Assembly: GCF_013778505.1 (NCBI RefSeq)
Contig: NZ_JAAOWU010000028.1
Span: 1 to 48,182, forward strand
Direction of reading: 5' to 3'
DNA length: 48,182 nucleotides
DNA from: Pseudomonas sivasensis
GTDB lineage: Bacteria > Pseudomonadota > Gammaproteobacteria > Pseudomonadales > Pseudomonadaceae
Every line of letters begins with the position of its first letter. The stretch's first letter is position 1. Position numbers and translations under genes: made by a program. Positions 1 through 7,705 of this stretch are shown here, in pieces. The notes beneath the pieces are model-generated. The model searched no databases. It was given only the letters and a program-made list of their open reading frames with translations, and was not told where the DNA came from.

Positions 1-27
1 GCGGTTCGATCCCGTCATCACCCACCA
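1..27 (+). tRNA. tRNA-Val, 3' end only
   Basis: The window opens inside a tRNA gene. Visible are the T arm (loop TTCGATC between a GCGG and a CCGTC strand), the 3' acceptor strand ATCACCC, discriminator A and an encoded CCA ending at 27. This 3' half matches the bacterial tRNA-Val whose acceptor begins GGGTGAT. The anticodon lies outside the window, so the identity is inferred from the acceptor and T arms only. Confidence 0.75.
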
Positions 28-46
28 TTCGCTTCATGTGTTACGC

Positions 47-123
47 GCAGCGGTAGTTCAGTCGGTTAGAATACCGGCCTGTCACGCCGGGGGTCGCGGG
101 TTCGAGTCCCGTCCGCTGCGCCA
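47..123 (+). tRNA. tRNA-Asp (anticodon GTC)
   Basis: Complete 77-base tRNA with encoded CCA. The acceptor strands GCAGCGG (47-53) and CCGCTGC (113-119) pair fully, and the discriminator is G120. The anticodon GTC is at 81-83 inside the loop CTGTCAC, and the T loop reads TTCGAGT. It lies 19 bases after the tRNA-Val fragment, so the two are probably one transcript ended by the hairpin at 172-192. Confidence 0.96.
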
Positions 124-171
124 TATTTGCTTCCGCCAAGGCCCACTGAGCGCCTGGAAGCCACGGAAATA

Positions 172-192
172 GCGGCCTTGTGCCGCTTTTTT
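172..192 (+). terminator. Rho-independent terminator after tRNA-Asp
   Basis: The stem GCGGC (172-176) pairs with GCCGC (182-186) across a five-base loop, followed by six T residues. It lies about 50 bases after the tRNA-Asp CCA and suits the end of the tRNA transcript. Confidence 0.75.
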
Positions 193-199
193 CGTTTCT

Positions 200-540
200 G
201 GAATCCACTGGATTCCACCTCCAGCCACTTGAAAATTGATCCACGGCCGATTGCTGATTGTTGTCCCAATAATTGTGGATGACCTTAGCAGCAGTGTCTT
301 CGCTGAAGACTCATCTGGCCCCACCGCATGCAGGCCTGCTGAACGGTGTCTACGGTGCAGTTCAAACGGCTCATCGTCCTCGATACCCTCTTTGTCCTTG
401 CGCTTTCGTTCACACGATTTGATCTTTCTCTGGGCGGCCAAGGTGCTGTGTTGCAGGCGGTAGGACTCGTTGTCCATTTCGACGATAGGACAGCTGTGTG
501 TCAGCCGATCCACTTGCTAAGTGGCGATATCGGGCAATGA
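200..540 (-). mobile_element. Decayed remnant of an IS21-family element
   Basis: Between the tRNA terminator and the chemoreceptor gene lies non-genic DNA that reads, on the minus strand, like the last part of istB followed by the terminal region of an IS21-type element. The stretch 201-245, read on the minus strand, contains GGATCAATTTTCAAGTGG, similar to the repeated GGGTCAATTTTCAGGTGG modules near IS21-family ends. A perfect palindrome GGAATCCA-C-TGGATTCC sits at 200-216. No transposase (istA), no full istB and no clear pair of terminal repeats are present, so the element is dead. Family assignment is from memory of IstB and end sequences. Confidence 0.55.
388..540 (-). pseudogene. istB-like ATPase gene, C-terminal remnant
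   Basis: From 513 downward the minus strand encodes VDRLTHSCPIVEMDNESYRL and about 20 more basic residues. This resembles the extreme C terminus of IstB, the ATP-binding helper of IS21-type transposition (family pattern LLDRLTHHCxIVETGNxSYR). Just upstream the frame reads LPDIAT, a TAG stop at 517-519, then QVDRL, so the reading frame is broken where intact IstB has the residues before LLDRL. Nothing recognisable of the AAA+ core remains. It has no plausible function. Confidence 0.55.
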
Positions 541-585
541 GCCCAGCGCTTGCAACGTTGCAACCTGAACAAACCGACGTCCCGG

Positions 586-2256
586 TTAAATCTTGAATTG
601 CCTCAACAAGCCCTCAAGGCGATGACCGATGGCGTACAGTTCATCGACTGTGTGTACGCCGCTTTGCGTCTGGTCTGCGACGTTTTCAATCGCGTGGGCT
701 ATCTGATGGACGCTTCGATTGATTTCTTCGGCGACCGATGTCTGCTCTTGCGCGGCGCTGGCGATGTGCGCGTTCATCGTATTGATAGTGACGATCAACT
801 CGACCGCTTTGCCCAGCGATTGCCCGGCTTGTTCCGCGTGCAGGCTGGCACCATGACCTGCTGCGCCTGAATGGCTCATCGCAGTGACGACCTTGGTTGT
901 GGCCAGGTTAAGGCGCTCGATCATCGCTTGAATTTCCTGGGTACTAAGTTGCGTCCGGCTTGCCAGCGCGCGTACTTCATCGGCAACCACTGCAAATCCG
1001 CGCCCCGCGTCCCCGGCTCGTGCCGCTTCGATCGCGGCATTAAGTGCCAGAAGGTTGGTTTGTTCGGCGATTGAGCGGATGACATCAAGCACCGTGACAA
1101 TGCCTTCTACATCGCCTTGCAGGCTTTTCAACGAGACGCCTCCCGCGGACAAGTCTTCGGTCAGGGTGCCCAGTCGGGCGATGCTTTCATTGACGACCTG
1201 TCTGGCGTGCTGGGCCTGCAAATCGGTTTCGCCTGCTGCATCTGAAGCGCTCTGGGCACTGATGGCTACCTCTTGCGCCGCGGATGACATTTGATTAATT
1301 GCTGCGGCGACCTGATCGGTTTCCTGGCGCTGCTGTTCCATAACCAGATCGATGCATTTGCTCTGTTCGGCCACTTGGGTGACCGATGCATTCAGCTCTC
1401 GGGCCATGCCGACGATCTGGCTGACCAGCCCATGAATCTTATCCGCGAAGGCATTGAACGACACGGCCACCTGGCCGAACTCGTCGCGGCTGATGGGTAA
1501 GCGCCGCGTCAGATCGCCTTCGCCCGCTGCGATCTCATCAAGGTGCTCACGAATCCGTGACAGGGGGCGCAGGCTGCTTTTAACCAATAACAAGGCGAGC
1601 ACGCCGGTGATTCCGAGCGCAACCAAGGCGATGACGGTTATCCCATAGACAAGGCTGCGCACGCGCTGATGGATTTCCCCTCGTACTTTGGCAACCTGGC
1701 TTTCGATACTGTCCAGGTTAATCGCGGTGACCACGACCATGTCCCAAGCAGGCAGGTAAAAGCTGTAAGCAAGCTTGGGAACGACTTTATCCGTATTGAT
1801 CAGGGCGCCTGAATAATTGACGAAGTGGGTGTCGTTCTTCGCTGCGGCCACCATTTCCCGGTTCAGGTAAATTCCATTCTTGTCTTTGCGGTCGCTCATG
1901 TTAGTGCCGACGCCTTCGCGGCTGTCGCCCCGAAACAGGCGTACGACCTGACTGTCGTAACCGATGAAATAGCCGTCGTCCCCATACTTCATTTGGGACA
2001 GTCGCGCGATCGCCAGCGCACGCGTTGCTTTGTCCCCCGTCTCTGCCTGCGCATACAGTTCCGCTACTGAGGTTCGGGCAAGGTTGGCGTAGTCTTTCAA
2101 GCGCTCCCGGCTTTCATCAAGCAGGCGTTCCCGAGTCACCGTGACTTCTTGCTCGGCGCTCGACAGCAGAGTGGTGCTCGTTGTCAGCGCCAGCACCGTG
2201 GACAACAGCACCACCGGGGCCAGCACCAGCATCAGTACTTTGTTTTTAAACAGCAT
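586..2256 (-). CDS. Methyl-accepting chemotaxis protein, single-Cache type
   Basis: A 556-residue transmembrane chemoreceptor. It has an N-terminal membrane segment (about 5-30), then a periplasmic domain to about 190 with GDDGYFIGYDSQ and AYSFYLPAWDMVVV, typical of single Cache (sCache_2) sensors. A second membrane segment (VYGITVIALVALGITGVLAL) and a HAMP linker precede the long helical signalling domain. That domain carries the conserved tip EQTNLLALNAAIEAARAG, which contacts CheA and CheW. sCache_2 receptors of this kind often bind small carboxylates. The gene starts 59 bases after the porin gene on the same strand, and GAGGAA precedes the ATG, so it is probably the last gene of the carboxylate transport operon. 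The ligand is inferred from this setting, not seen. Confidence 0.93.
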   Translation of the reverse strand: MLFKNKVLMLVLAPVVLLSTVLALTTSTTLLSSAEQEVTVTRERLLDESRERLKDYANLARTSVAELYAQAETGDKATRALAIARLSQMKYGDDGYFIGYDSQVVRLFRGDSREGVGTNMSDRKDKNGIYLNREMVAAAKNDTHFVNYSGALINTDKVVPKLAYSFYLPAWDMVVVTAINLDSIESQVAKVRGEIHQRVRSLVYGITVIALVALGITGVLALLLVKSSLRPLSRIREHLDEIAAGEGDLTRRLPISRDEFGQVAVSFNAFADKIHGLVSQIVGMARELNASVTQVAEQSKCIDLVMEQQRQETDQVAAAINQMSSAAQEVAISAQSASDAAGETDLQAQHARQVVNESIARLGTLTEDLSAGGVSLKSLQGDVEGIVTVLDVIRSIAEQTNLLALNAAIEAARAGDAGRGFAVVADEVRALASRTQLSTQEIQAMIERLNLATTKVVTAMSHSGAAGHGASLHAEQAGQSLGKAVELIVTINTMNAHIASAAQEQTSVAEEINRSVHQIAHAIENVADQTQSGVHTVDELYAIGHRLEGLLRQFKI

Positions 2257-2287
2257 GCTTGGGGTTCCTCACCTGAATCTGTATGAA

Positions 2288-2306
2288 CGCGGCCGCAAGG
2301 GCCGCG
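2288..2306 (-). other. GC-rich hairpin between porin and chemoreceptor genes
   Basis: CGCGGCC (2288-2294) pairs with GGCCGCG (2300-2306) around a five-base loop, just after the porin stop codon. No T run follows on the minus strand, so it is more likely an mRNA-stabilising or partial-termination structure inside the operon than a full terminator. Confidence 0.4.
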
Positions 2307-2315
2307 ATCGTCGAC

Positions 2316-3569
2316 TTACCAAAGGGCGATGTCATAGGTGAGGTAGAGGCGATTGCTGTCGCGGCCGCGGGAGAACTCAGAGCGGTAGACATAGTTGCGC
2401 ATGCGCACGCCCAGCCCCTTGAACGTGCCGGCTTGCACAACGTAAGCCAGCTCGGTATCACGCTCCCATTCCTTGACCGTGGTCGTGGACTTGCCGTCAT
2501 TGCCGCTCAGGTAGCGCGTTGAAAAGGTCAAGCCGGGCACGCCGACGGCGGCGAAGTTGTAGCCGTAGTTGAGCATCCAGGTCTTCTCATCCTCCTCAAT
2601 GAATTTGCCGATGCCCGCATTACTGAATGAGTAGACGGTTGCGCCGCTGATGTAGGGTAAACCGGCATCACCGCGAAGGGTTTGGTAGCCGCCTCCGACG
2701 GTATGGCCTGCGATCACGTAGGACAACTGGCCGCTGAGCATGTCATTGTCGATTTTGCCTGCGTAGGCAGAGCCGCTATCAACGCTGTTGAAGTAGCGCA
2801 GGTCGCTGGTCAGCACGCCACCGGCAAGCGGAAGGTCGTGCTGGATGCCGGCAAAGTTCTGTCGGTAAAAGTTCTCCAGCTCCCCGTAGAAATAGCTCAG
2901 GCGAACATTCTTACCCCATTTGTACTCGGCCCCGGCGTAATTGAAATCTCCCGATTTTTCCCCGCTGTAGCCATCAGGCACGATCGGCACGCTGTTGGTG
3001 GAGTCCCGTAATTTGAAACGGTCCAGATGCCCGCCGGTGACGGTCAGGTTCTCAATGTCGGTGCTGCTGACCTGGGTGCCCTGGTAGGTTTGGGGCAACA
3101 AGCGTGCATCGTTGTAAATCAGCACCGGCGTCTTGGGCAGCAAGGTGCCGTACTTGACGGTGGTTTTGGCGAACCTGACTTTTGCGGTAGCGCCGGCGCT
3201 GGCAAACTCGTCGGCCGCTCGCCCGTCATCATGCACCGGCATAAGCCCGGTACCACTGCGACCGCGACCTGAATCAAGCTTTACGCCATACAGCCCCAGG
3301 GCATCCACGCCGAAGCCGAGGGTGCCGGCGGTAAATCCAGACTGATAGTCCAGCAGAAATCCCTGGGCCCACTCGGTGCGTTCGCTTTTTGCGGTGCGCG
3401 CAGCCCGTGCGCTCAAGCCGTGCTCGTCGCGAAAGTTCTCGTTGAAATACACGTTGCGCAGTTGCAGCTTGAGTTTGCTGTCATCAATAAAACCTTCGGC
3501 GTTGGCCCCTGCGACGGGTACCAGGCCTAACGCGCAAAACAAAGCCCGACGGGTATACACATGGTTCAT
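2316..3569 (-). CDS. OprD-family outer membrane porin
   Basis: A 417-residue substrate-specific outer-membrane channel. The start at 3569 is chosen because it gives a clean signal peptide (RRALFCALGLVPVAGANA, then EGFIDDSKLKLQLRNVYFNE). That mature start, with its first beta strand and the later motifs NYGYNF and YVVQAGTFKGLGVRMRNY, is typical of OprD/Opd channels, which admit amino acids or carboxylates. The last residues (LYLTYDIALW) end in an aromatic residue, as outer-membrane barrels do. It lies 91 bases after the CitMHS gene in a run of same-strand carboxylate genes. That suggests the OpdH-like branch (tricarboxylates), but the exact substrate cannot be read from sequence. Confidence 0.9.
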   Translation of the reverse strand: MNHVYTRRALFCALGLVPVAGANAEGFIDDSKLKLQLRNVYFNENFRDEHGLSARAARTAKSERTEWAQGFLLDYQSGFTAGTLGFGVDALGLYGVKLDSGRGRSGTGLMPVHDDGRAADEFASAGATAKVRFAKTTVKYGTLLPKTPVLIYNDARLLPQTYQGTQVSSTDIENLTVTGGHLDRFKLRDSTNSVPIVPDGYSGEKSGDFNYAGAEYKWGKNVRLSYFYGELENFYRQNFAGIQHDLPLAGGVLTSDLRYFNSVDSGSAYAGKIDNDMLSGQLSYVIAGHTVGGGYQTLRGDAGLPYISGATVYSFSNAGIGKFIEEDEKTWMLNYGYNFAAVGVPGLTFSTRYLSGNDGKSTTTVKEWERDTELAYVVQAGTFKGLGVRMRNYVYRSEFSRGRDSNRLYLTYDIALW

Positions 3570-3610
3570 GGCAAATGACTCGTTGTTGTTATTTGGGGTA
3601 CAGGGCGACA

Positions 3611-3632
3611 CGCGCCTCGTGAGTGAGGCGCG
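3611..3632 (-). other. Intra-operon hairpin between citMHS and porin genes
   Basis: CGCGCCTC (3611-3618) and GAGGCGCG (3625-3632) form an eight-pair stem with a six-base loop, 29 bases after the CitMHS stop. No T tract follows in the direction of transcription. It probably tunes message stability between the inner- and outer-membrane transporter genes. Confidence 0.4.
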
Positions 3633-3660
3633 ATGGAAGGCAGCAGAGGTTGTGGGTGAA

Positions 3661-4965
3661 TCAGGTGAACAGGCTGATGGCCCCGGTCAACAAGGCCAGC
3701 GCGGTGACGACCAGAGAGGTCAGCACAGCCCATTTGACGGTGGCTTTCTGGAAGTCGCCAATATCGCGATCGACCATGCCCACCAGCAACAGGGTCGAGG
3801 CCACCAGCGGACTCATGAGGTGAACGGGCTGCCCCAGGATCGAGGCGCGCGCGATTTCCACCGGGTCGATGCCATAAGCGGCGGCGGCATTGGCCAGGAT
3901 CGGCACCACACCAAAATAGTAAGCGTCATTGGACAGTACAAAGGTCAGCGGCATGCTGGTGATCGCAACCACCAATGGAAACAGGTGACCCCAGGACGGC
4001 GGGATCCAGTCGACGAGGGTCTGTGCCAGGGCATCCACCATCTTTGTGCCGGAGAAGATCCCGGCAAAGATCCCGGCGGCAAATACCAGCAACACCACAG
4101 TCATGGCATTGCCCGAGTGCGCCAGGATGCGTTCTTTCTGAATGTCCAATTGCGGGTAGTTGATCATCAGCGCGAGCACGAAGCCGATCAGGAACAGGAT
4201 CGCGGAATGCATCAGCCCCATCACCAGGGCCGCCATCACCGCTATCACCAGCACCAGATTGACATAGGCCAGCTTCGGACGTTTGTGGGGCGTGTCCTCA
4301 AGAATCGCGTTGATGTAGCAATCGCCGCCGCCGCTTTGCAGTTGCACGTTGCCGATACGCTTGCGCTCTGCGCGACCCAGTATGAAGGCCGTGAAGATCA
4401 CCCACAGGGCACCGCCGATCATGGTCGGCAGCAACGGCACGAAGTATTCACCGGCATCCAGGCCCAGCGCGGCAATAGCCCGTGTCGCGGGGCCGCCCCA
4501 GGGCGTCATGCCACTCATGATGCTCAGCGACAGCATGGAGATGGTCGCGAGGATCATCGGGTTCATGCCGATACGTTTATACAGCGGCAGCATCGCTGCG
4601 CAGGTAATCATGTAGGTCGTTGTGCCGTCGCCATCGAGAGCCACCAGTAACGACAGTAAGGCAGTGCCTACCGCGATCTTCATCGGGTCGCCATTGACCC
4701 GCTTCAGGATTTTGCGGATCAGCGGGTCGAACAAGCCTGCGTCGATCATCAGGCCGAAGAACAGGATGGCAAACAACAGCAGTGCGGCAGACGGTGCGAC
4801 CATTTTCAGGCCGTCTAGCATCATCTTGCCGGTGGTGCCGCCGAAGCCACCTATGACCGCGAAGACAATAGGCACCACAGTGAGTGCGACGATCGGCGAC
4901 AAGCGTTTCGTCATGATGAGGAAGGTGAATACGACCACCATGGCCAAGCCAAGGAAAGCGAGCAT
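3661..4965 (-). CDS. CitMHS-family citrate/divalent metal:proton symporter
   Basis: A 434-residue inner-membrane protein made almost entirely of hydrophobic segments, about 11 to 12 of them. It starts MLAFLGLAMVVVFTFLIMTK and contains the conserved stretches LVALDGDGTTTYMITCAAML and SGMTPWGGPATRA of the CitMHS family, which import citrate or similar tricarboxylates complexed with Mg2+ or another divalent metal. AAGAG lies just upstream of the ATG. It is preceded by dctA (135-base gap) and followed by an OprD-type porin, so the operon supplies both outer- and inner-membrane steps. The family is secure; whether the substrate is citrate, an aconitate isomer or another tricarboxylate is open. Confidence 0.9.
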   Translation of the reverse strand: MLAFLGLAMVVVFTFLIMTKRLSPIVALTVVPIVFAVIGGFGGTTGKMMLDGLKMVAPSAALLLFAILFFGLMIDAGLFDPLIRKILKRVNGDPMKIAVGTALLSLLVALDGDGTTTYMITCAAMLPLYKRIGMNPMILATISMLSLSIMSGMTPWGGPATRAIAALGLDAGEYFVPLLPTMIGGALWVIFTAFILGRAERKRIGNVQLQSGGGDCYINAILEDTPHKRPKLAYVNLVLVIAVMAALVMGLMHSAILFLIGFVLALMINYPQLDIQKERILAHSGNAMTVVLLVFAAGIFAGIFSGTKMVDALAQTLVDWIPPSWGHLFPLVVAITSMPLTFVLSNDAYYFGVVPILANAAAAYGIDPVEIARASILGQPVHLMSPLVASTLLLVGMVDRDIGDFQKATVKWAVLTSLVVTALALLTGAISLFT

Positions 4966-5100
4966 AGAACGATTCTCTTGTTGTTATCGTAAAAATGGCT
5001 GACGCCGAGGCGCACGAGCCCTGACCCGCCGGGCGGCACAACGGCGCCTGGCGGGGAGGGGGGTCAGTCAAGTCAGGGGGGAGGTGTTATCCGGTTTTCT

Positions 5101-6402
5101 CTAGGCGCGTTTGGCGACCTTCAAATCTTTCCAGGCGTTTCCTGGTGCCTCGGAAGATTTTGCGTCGAGCATCCGGTTCAGCGTTTCGCGGTGGCAGGCG
5201 TTTTCAGACATCGAAATCACTACCGTTGCTACAGCGTTACTGGCCAGGCTGGTCAGGGCGCGCGCTTCAGACATGAAGCGGTCAACGCCGATCAGCAATG
5301 CCAGGCCGGCCAAGGGGATGTCGTGAATGACCGTCAGGGTCGAGGCAAGCGCCACGAACCCGCTGCCAGTAACGCCGGCGGCACCTTTGGAGGACAACAG
5401 CATGATCGCCAGCATGGTGATGATTTGCGTCAGGCTCAGGTCGATGTTGCAGGCCTGGGCAATGAAAATCGCCGCCAACGAGAGGTAGATGGCCGTGCCG
5501 TCCAGGTTGAACGAGTAGCCGGTGGGCAGTACCAGGCCCACGACGCCTTTTTTGCAACCCAGTGCTTCGAGTTTCTCCAGCATGCGCGGCATCACAGGTT
5601 CCGTGGAAGAGGTGCCGAGTACCACCAGGAACTCTTCCCGAAAGTAGCGCAGCAGTTTCCACAGACTGAAGCCGTTGGCGCGGCAAATGCTACCCAGTAC
5701 CACGAAGACGAAAAAGCCGCAGGCGATGTACAAGGTCATGATCAACTTCGCCAGCGAACCCAGCGAGGTGATGCCGTACTGGCCGACAGTGAACGCCAAG
5801 GCTCCAAAAGCGCCGACCGGTGCAAAACGCATCAGGTAAGAAAAGATCTTGAAGACCATTTGCGAGGCGGATTCGAGCACGTCGAGTACCGGTTTGCCAC
5901 GCTCGCCCAGCGACGACAAGGCAAAGCCGGACAACACCGCAATAAACAGCACCGGCAACACCTCACCTTTACTGAAGGCGCCGATAAAAGTCTCGGGAAT
6001 GATGTGCATGAAAAACTCCACAACCCCAAGCTTTGCGGCCGACTCCGTGTATTGGGCCAATCCTTTAGTGCTCAACTGGGTGGGATCAATGTTCATGCCG
6101 GCGCCCGGCTGGAACACGTACACCGCGACCAGGCCAATCAATAGGCTGATCACCGTCAGGACGAAGAACAGCAGCATGGTTTTGCCGAGCAGGCGTCCGA
6201 GCGAGCGTTTGTCGCTCATCCCGGCGATACCGGTGACGATGGTGCAGAACACCACGGGGGCAATCATCATCTTGATAAGTTTGATGAACGCGTCACCCAG
6301 CGGTTTGAGTGCAATGGCCTGCTGGGCCCAGAAATGCCCAACCACGATGCCGAGCACCACGGCGCAGAGAATCTGGAAGTAGAGCGATTTAACAACTTTC
6401 AT
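5101..6402 (-). CDS. dctA: DctA-like C4-dicarboxylate:cation symporter
   Basis: A 433-residue member of the dicarboxylate/amino acid:cation symporter family, which imports succinate, fumarate, malate or related acids. Visible motifs are the early PLGDAFIKLIKMMIAPVVF, the substrate-loop VVLGTSSTEP, NLDGTAIYLS and SKGAAGVTGSGF. The family usually has TSSSESALP where this protein has TSSTEPVMP, a change in the substrate-binding hairpin that may shift specificity. The start at 6402 (MKVVKSLYFQ) gives the standard length; GGGTGA lies just upstream. A longer frame to 6618 overlaps the isomerase gene and lacks family similarity. It lies 55 bases after the PrpF-type gene, on the same strand. Most pseudomonads have a housekeeping dctA elsewhere, so this is probably a specialised paralogue. 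Confidence 0.88.
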   Translation of the reverse strand: MKVVKSLYFQILCAVVLGIVVGHFWAQQAIALKPLGDAFIKLIKMMIAPVVFCTIVTGIAGMSDKRSLGRLLGKTMLLFFVLTVISLLIGLVAVYVFQPGAGMNIDPTQLSTKGLAQYTESAAKLGVVEFFMHIIPETFIGAFSKGEVLPVLFIAVLSGFALSSLGERGKPVLDVLESASQMVFKIFSYLMRFAPVGAFGALAFTVGQYGITSLGSLAKLIMTLYIACGFFVFVVLGSICRANGFSLWKLLRYFREEFLVVLGTSSTEPVMPRMLEKLEALGCKKGVVGLVLPTGYSFNLDGTAIYLSLAAIFIAQACNIDLSLTQIITMLAIMLLSSKGAAGVTGSGFVALASTLTVIHDIPLAGLALLIGVDRFMSEARALTSLASNAVATVVISMSENACHRETLNRMLDAKSSEAPGNAWKDLKVAKRA

Positions 6403-6457
6403 GGCATCACCCATTTTTAGAATTGTGCGGATGCAAAAATGCCAACGACCGCCGGAA

Positions 6458-7540
6458 TTATCCGGCGAGGCGCTGAGAGTCAGTGGCGTAGACGTAACCG
6501 GAAAAAAGCCTGCGCGCGGTGCGTACGACGGACGCTTGAATTGTCTCACCGTTGACGCCGGTGTAGGACAATACGACATCAATTCCGCCGCTCGGGTGTT
6601 CGATGCGCACCGCTTCAAGGCGCGGCGTACTGATCCCGCCGAGCATCTGCGCGACGATGCTGCCCTCTATCACGCACGCGGTAGCTAAACCAATCGAGCC
6701 CGTAATGGCCAGCGCGCGGTGGCAGCTGTGTGGCATGAAATAGCGAACCTGAATCGTACCGCCGGCTTTCGCAGGCGACACCAGGACCGGCTTGGGGATT
6801 ACCTTGTTGCTGACATCGCCTAAGCCCATGGCCAAGCCGGCCTGAAGCCGCAGTGTCTCAAGGCGTCGCAGGAAGTCTTTATCAGCGTCCAGTTCCGCAG
6901 GGGTCTCATCGCCACGCTTGCCCAGTTGGCTGGCCTCGACGAGCACCATGGGCATCGCCATGTCGATACAGGTCACCGCAATGCCGTCGATGACGTCTTG
7001 CGTGTTGCCGGTGGGAAAGAGTTTGCCAGTCTTGCTGCCGGCTGCATCCAGGAAGGTCAATTGCACCGGCGCTGCGGTACCGGGCACGCCATCAATGGCG
7101 GTATCACCCTCATAACTGACTTTGCCATTCGGTGTGTACACCTCGGAATGGATGAACGTCCCAGTGTTTACGTTGCGAATACGCACACGAGTGCGCTCTT
7201 GGGTGGCTTTGACCAGGCCCTGTTCGATGGCGAACGGGCCAACCGCGCACAGCATGTTGCCGCAGTTGGGTGCGCTGTCGACCCGGCGTTGTGAAACCAT
7301 CACTTGAACGAACAAGTAATCAACGTCCGCATCCGGGTGCAGCGAAGGGCTGACAATCGCAACCTTGCTGGTTTGCGGATTGCCACCGCCAATTCCGTCG
7401 ATCTCCAGTTCATGGCCGGAGCCCATCAGGTTGAGTAGCAGTTCGTCACGGGCCTCAACGGCTGCGGGCAAGTCCCAGTCGAGAAAAACCGGACCTTTTG
7501 AGGTACCACCACGCATCAGCACACAGGGAATTCTTTGCAT
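6458..7540 (-). CDS. PrpF-family isomerase (aconitate / oxalomesaconate type)
   Basis: A 360-residue protein of the PrpF family, cofactor-free isomerases with a diaminopimelate-epimerase fold that move a double bond in unsaturated tricarboxylates. Known members act on 2-methylaconitate (PrpF), 4-oxalomesaconate (GalD) or cis/trans-aconitate (fungal Adi1). Motifs are RIPCVLMRGGTSKG at the N terminus, IDGIGGGNPQTSKVAI, the cysteine motif SAPNCGNMLCAVGPFA, PTGN and EHPSGGIDV near the end. There is no acnD or prpBC nearby, and no gallate dioxygenase or hydratase, so neither the methylcitrate nor the gallate pathway is supported. It is first in a five-gene run with two carboxylate transporters, a porin and a chemoreceptor. 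A role in using trans-aconitate or a similar plant acid is the favoured inference. Confidence 0.85.
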   Translation of the reverse strand: MQRIPCVLMRGGTSKGPVFLDWDLPAAVEARDELLLNLMGSGHELEIDGIGGGNPQTSKVAIVSPSLHPDADVDYLFVQVMVSQRRVDSAPNCGNMLCAVGPFAIEQGLVKATQERTRVRIRNVNTGTFIHSEVYTPNGKVSYEGDTAIDGVPGTAAPVQLTFLDAAGSKTGKLFPTGNTQDVIDGIAVTCIDMAMPMVLVEASQLGKRGDETPAELDADKDFLRRLETLRLQAGLAMGLGDVSNKVIPKPVLVSPAKAGGTIQVRYFMPHSCHRALAITGSIGLATACVIEGSIVAQMLGGISTPRLEAVRIEHPSGGIDVVLSYTGVNGETIQASVVRTARRLFSGYVYATDSQRLAG

Positions 7541-7638
7541 GACACTGACTCTTGTTGATCAATCGGTGTAATTGATGTTCTTGGAGCAAGAGTCTCAAGC
7601 TTTAAAAAATGTTTCAAATGCAAAAATTGAAGCGATTA

Positions 7639-7651
7639 TTGCGTTTTGCGA
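7639..7651. promoter_or_regulatory. Candidate LysR-type operator (T-N11-A)
   Basis: The 135-base divergent region between the isomerase and LysR genes contains ATTGCGTTTTGCGAAT (7638-7653), an ATT...AAT dyad holding a T-N11-A core at 7639-7651. It lies 55 to 67 bases before the lysR start, the usual place for an autoregulatory LysR site that also controls the divergent operon. Binding is inferred. Confidence 0.4.
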
Positions 7652-7705
7652 ATGATAAATTTACGCTGAATTTCTTTTTGACGCTTTCTGCTGACGAGAT
7701 AAGAC

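Noticed and set aside
3376..4650. A 424-codon plus-strand frame opposite the CitMHS and porin genes
   Set aside because: Composition is His/Gln/Arg-rich without motifs, and the minus strand encodes two clear family proteins over the same span.
6458..7540. Gallate-pathway GalD or methylcitrate-pathway PrpF
   Set aside because: The protein is of that family, but no gallate dioxygenase, hydratase, aldolase, acnD, prpB or prpC lies nearby, so neither pathway name is justified.
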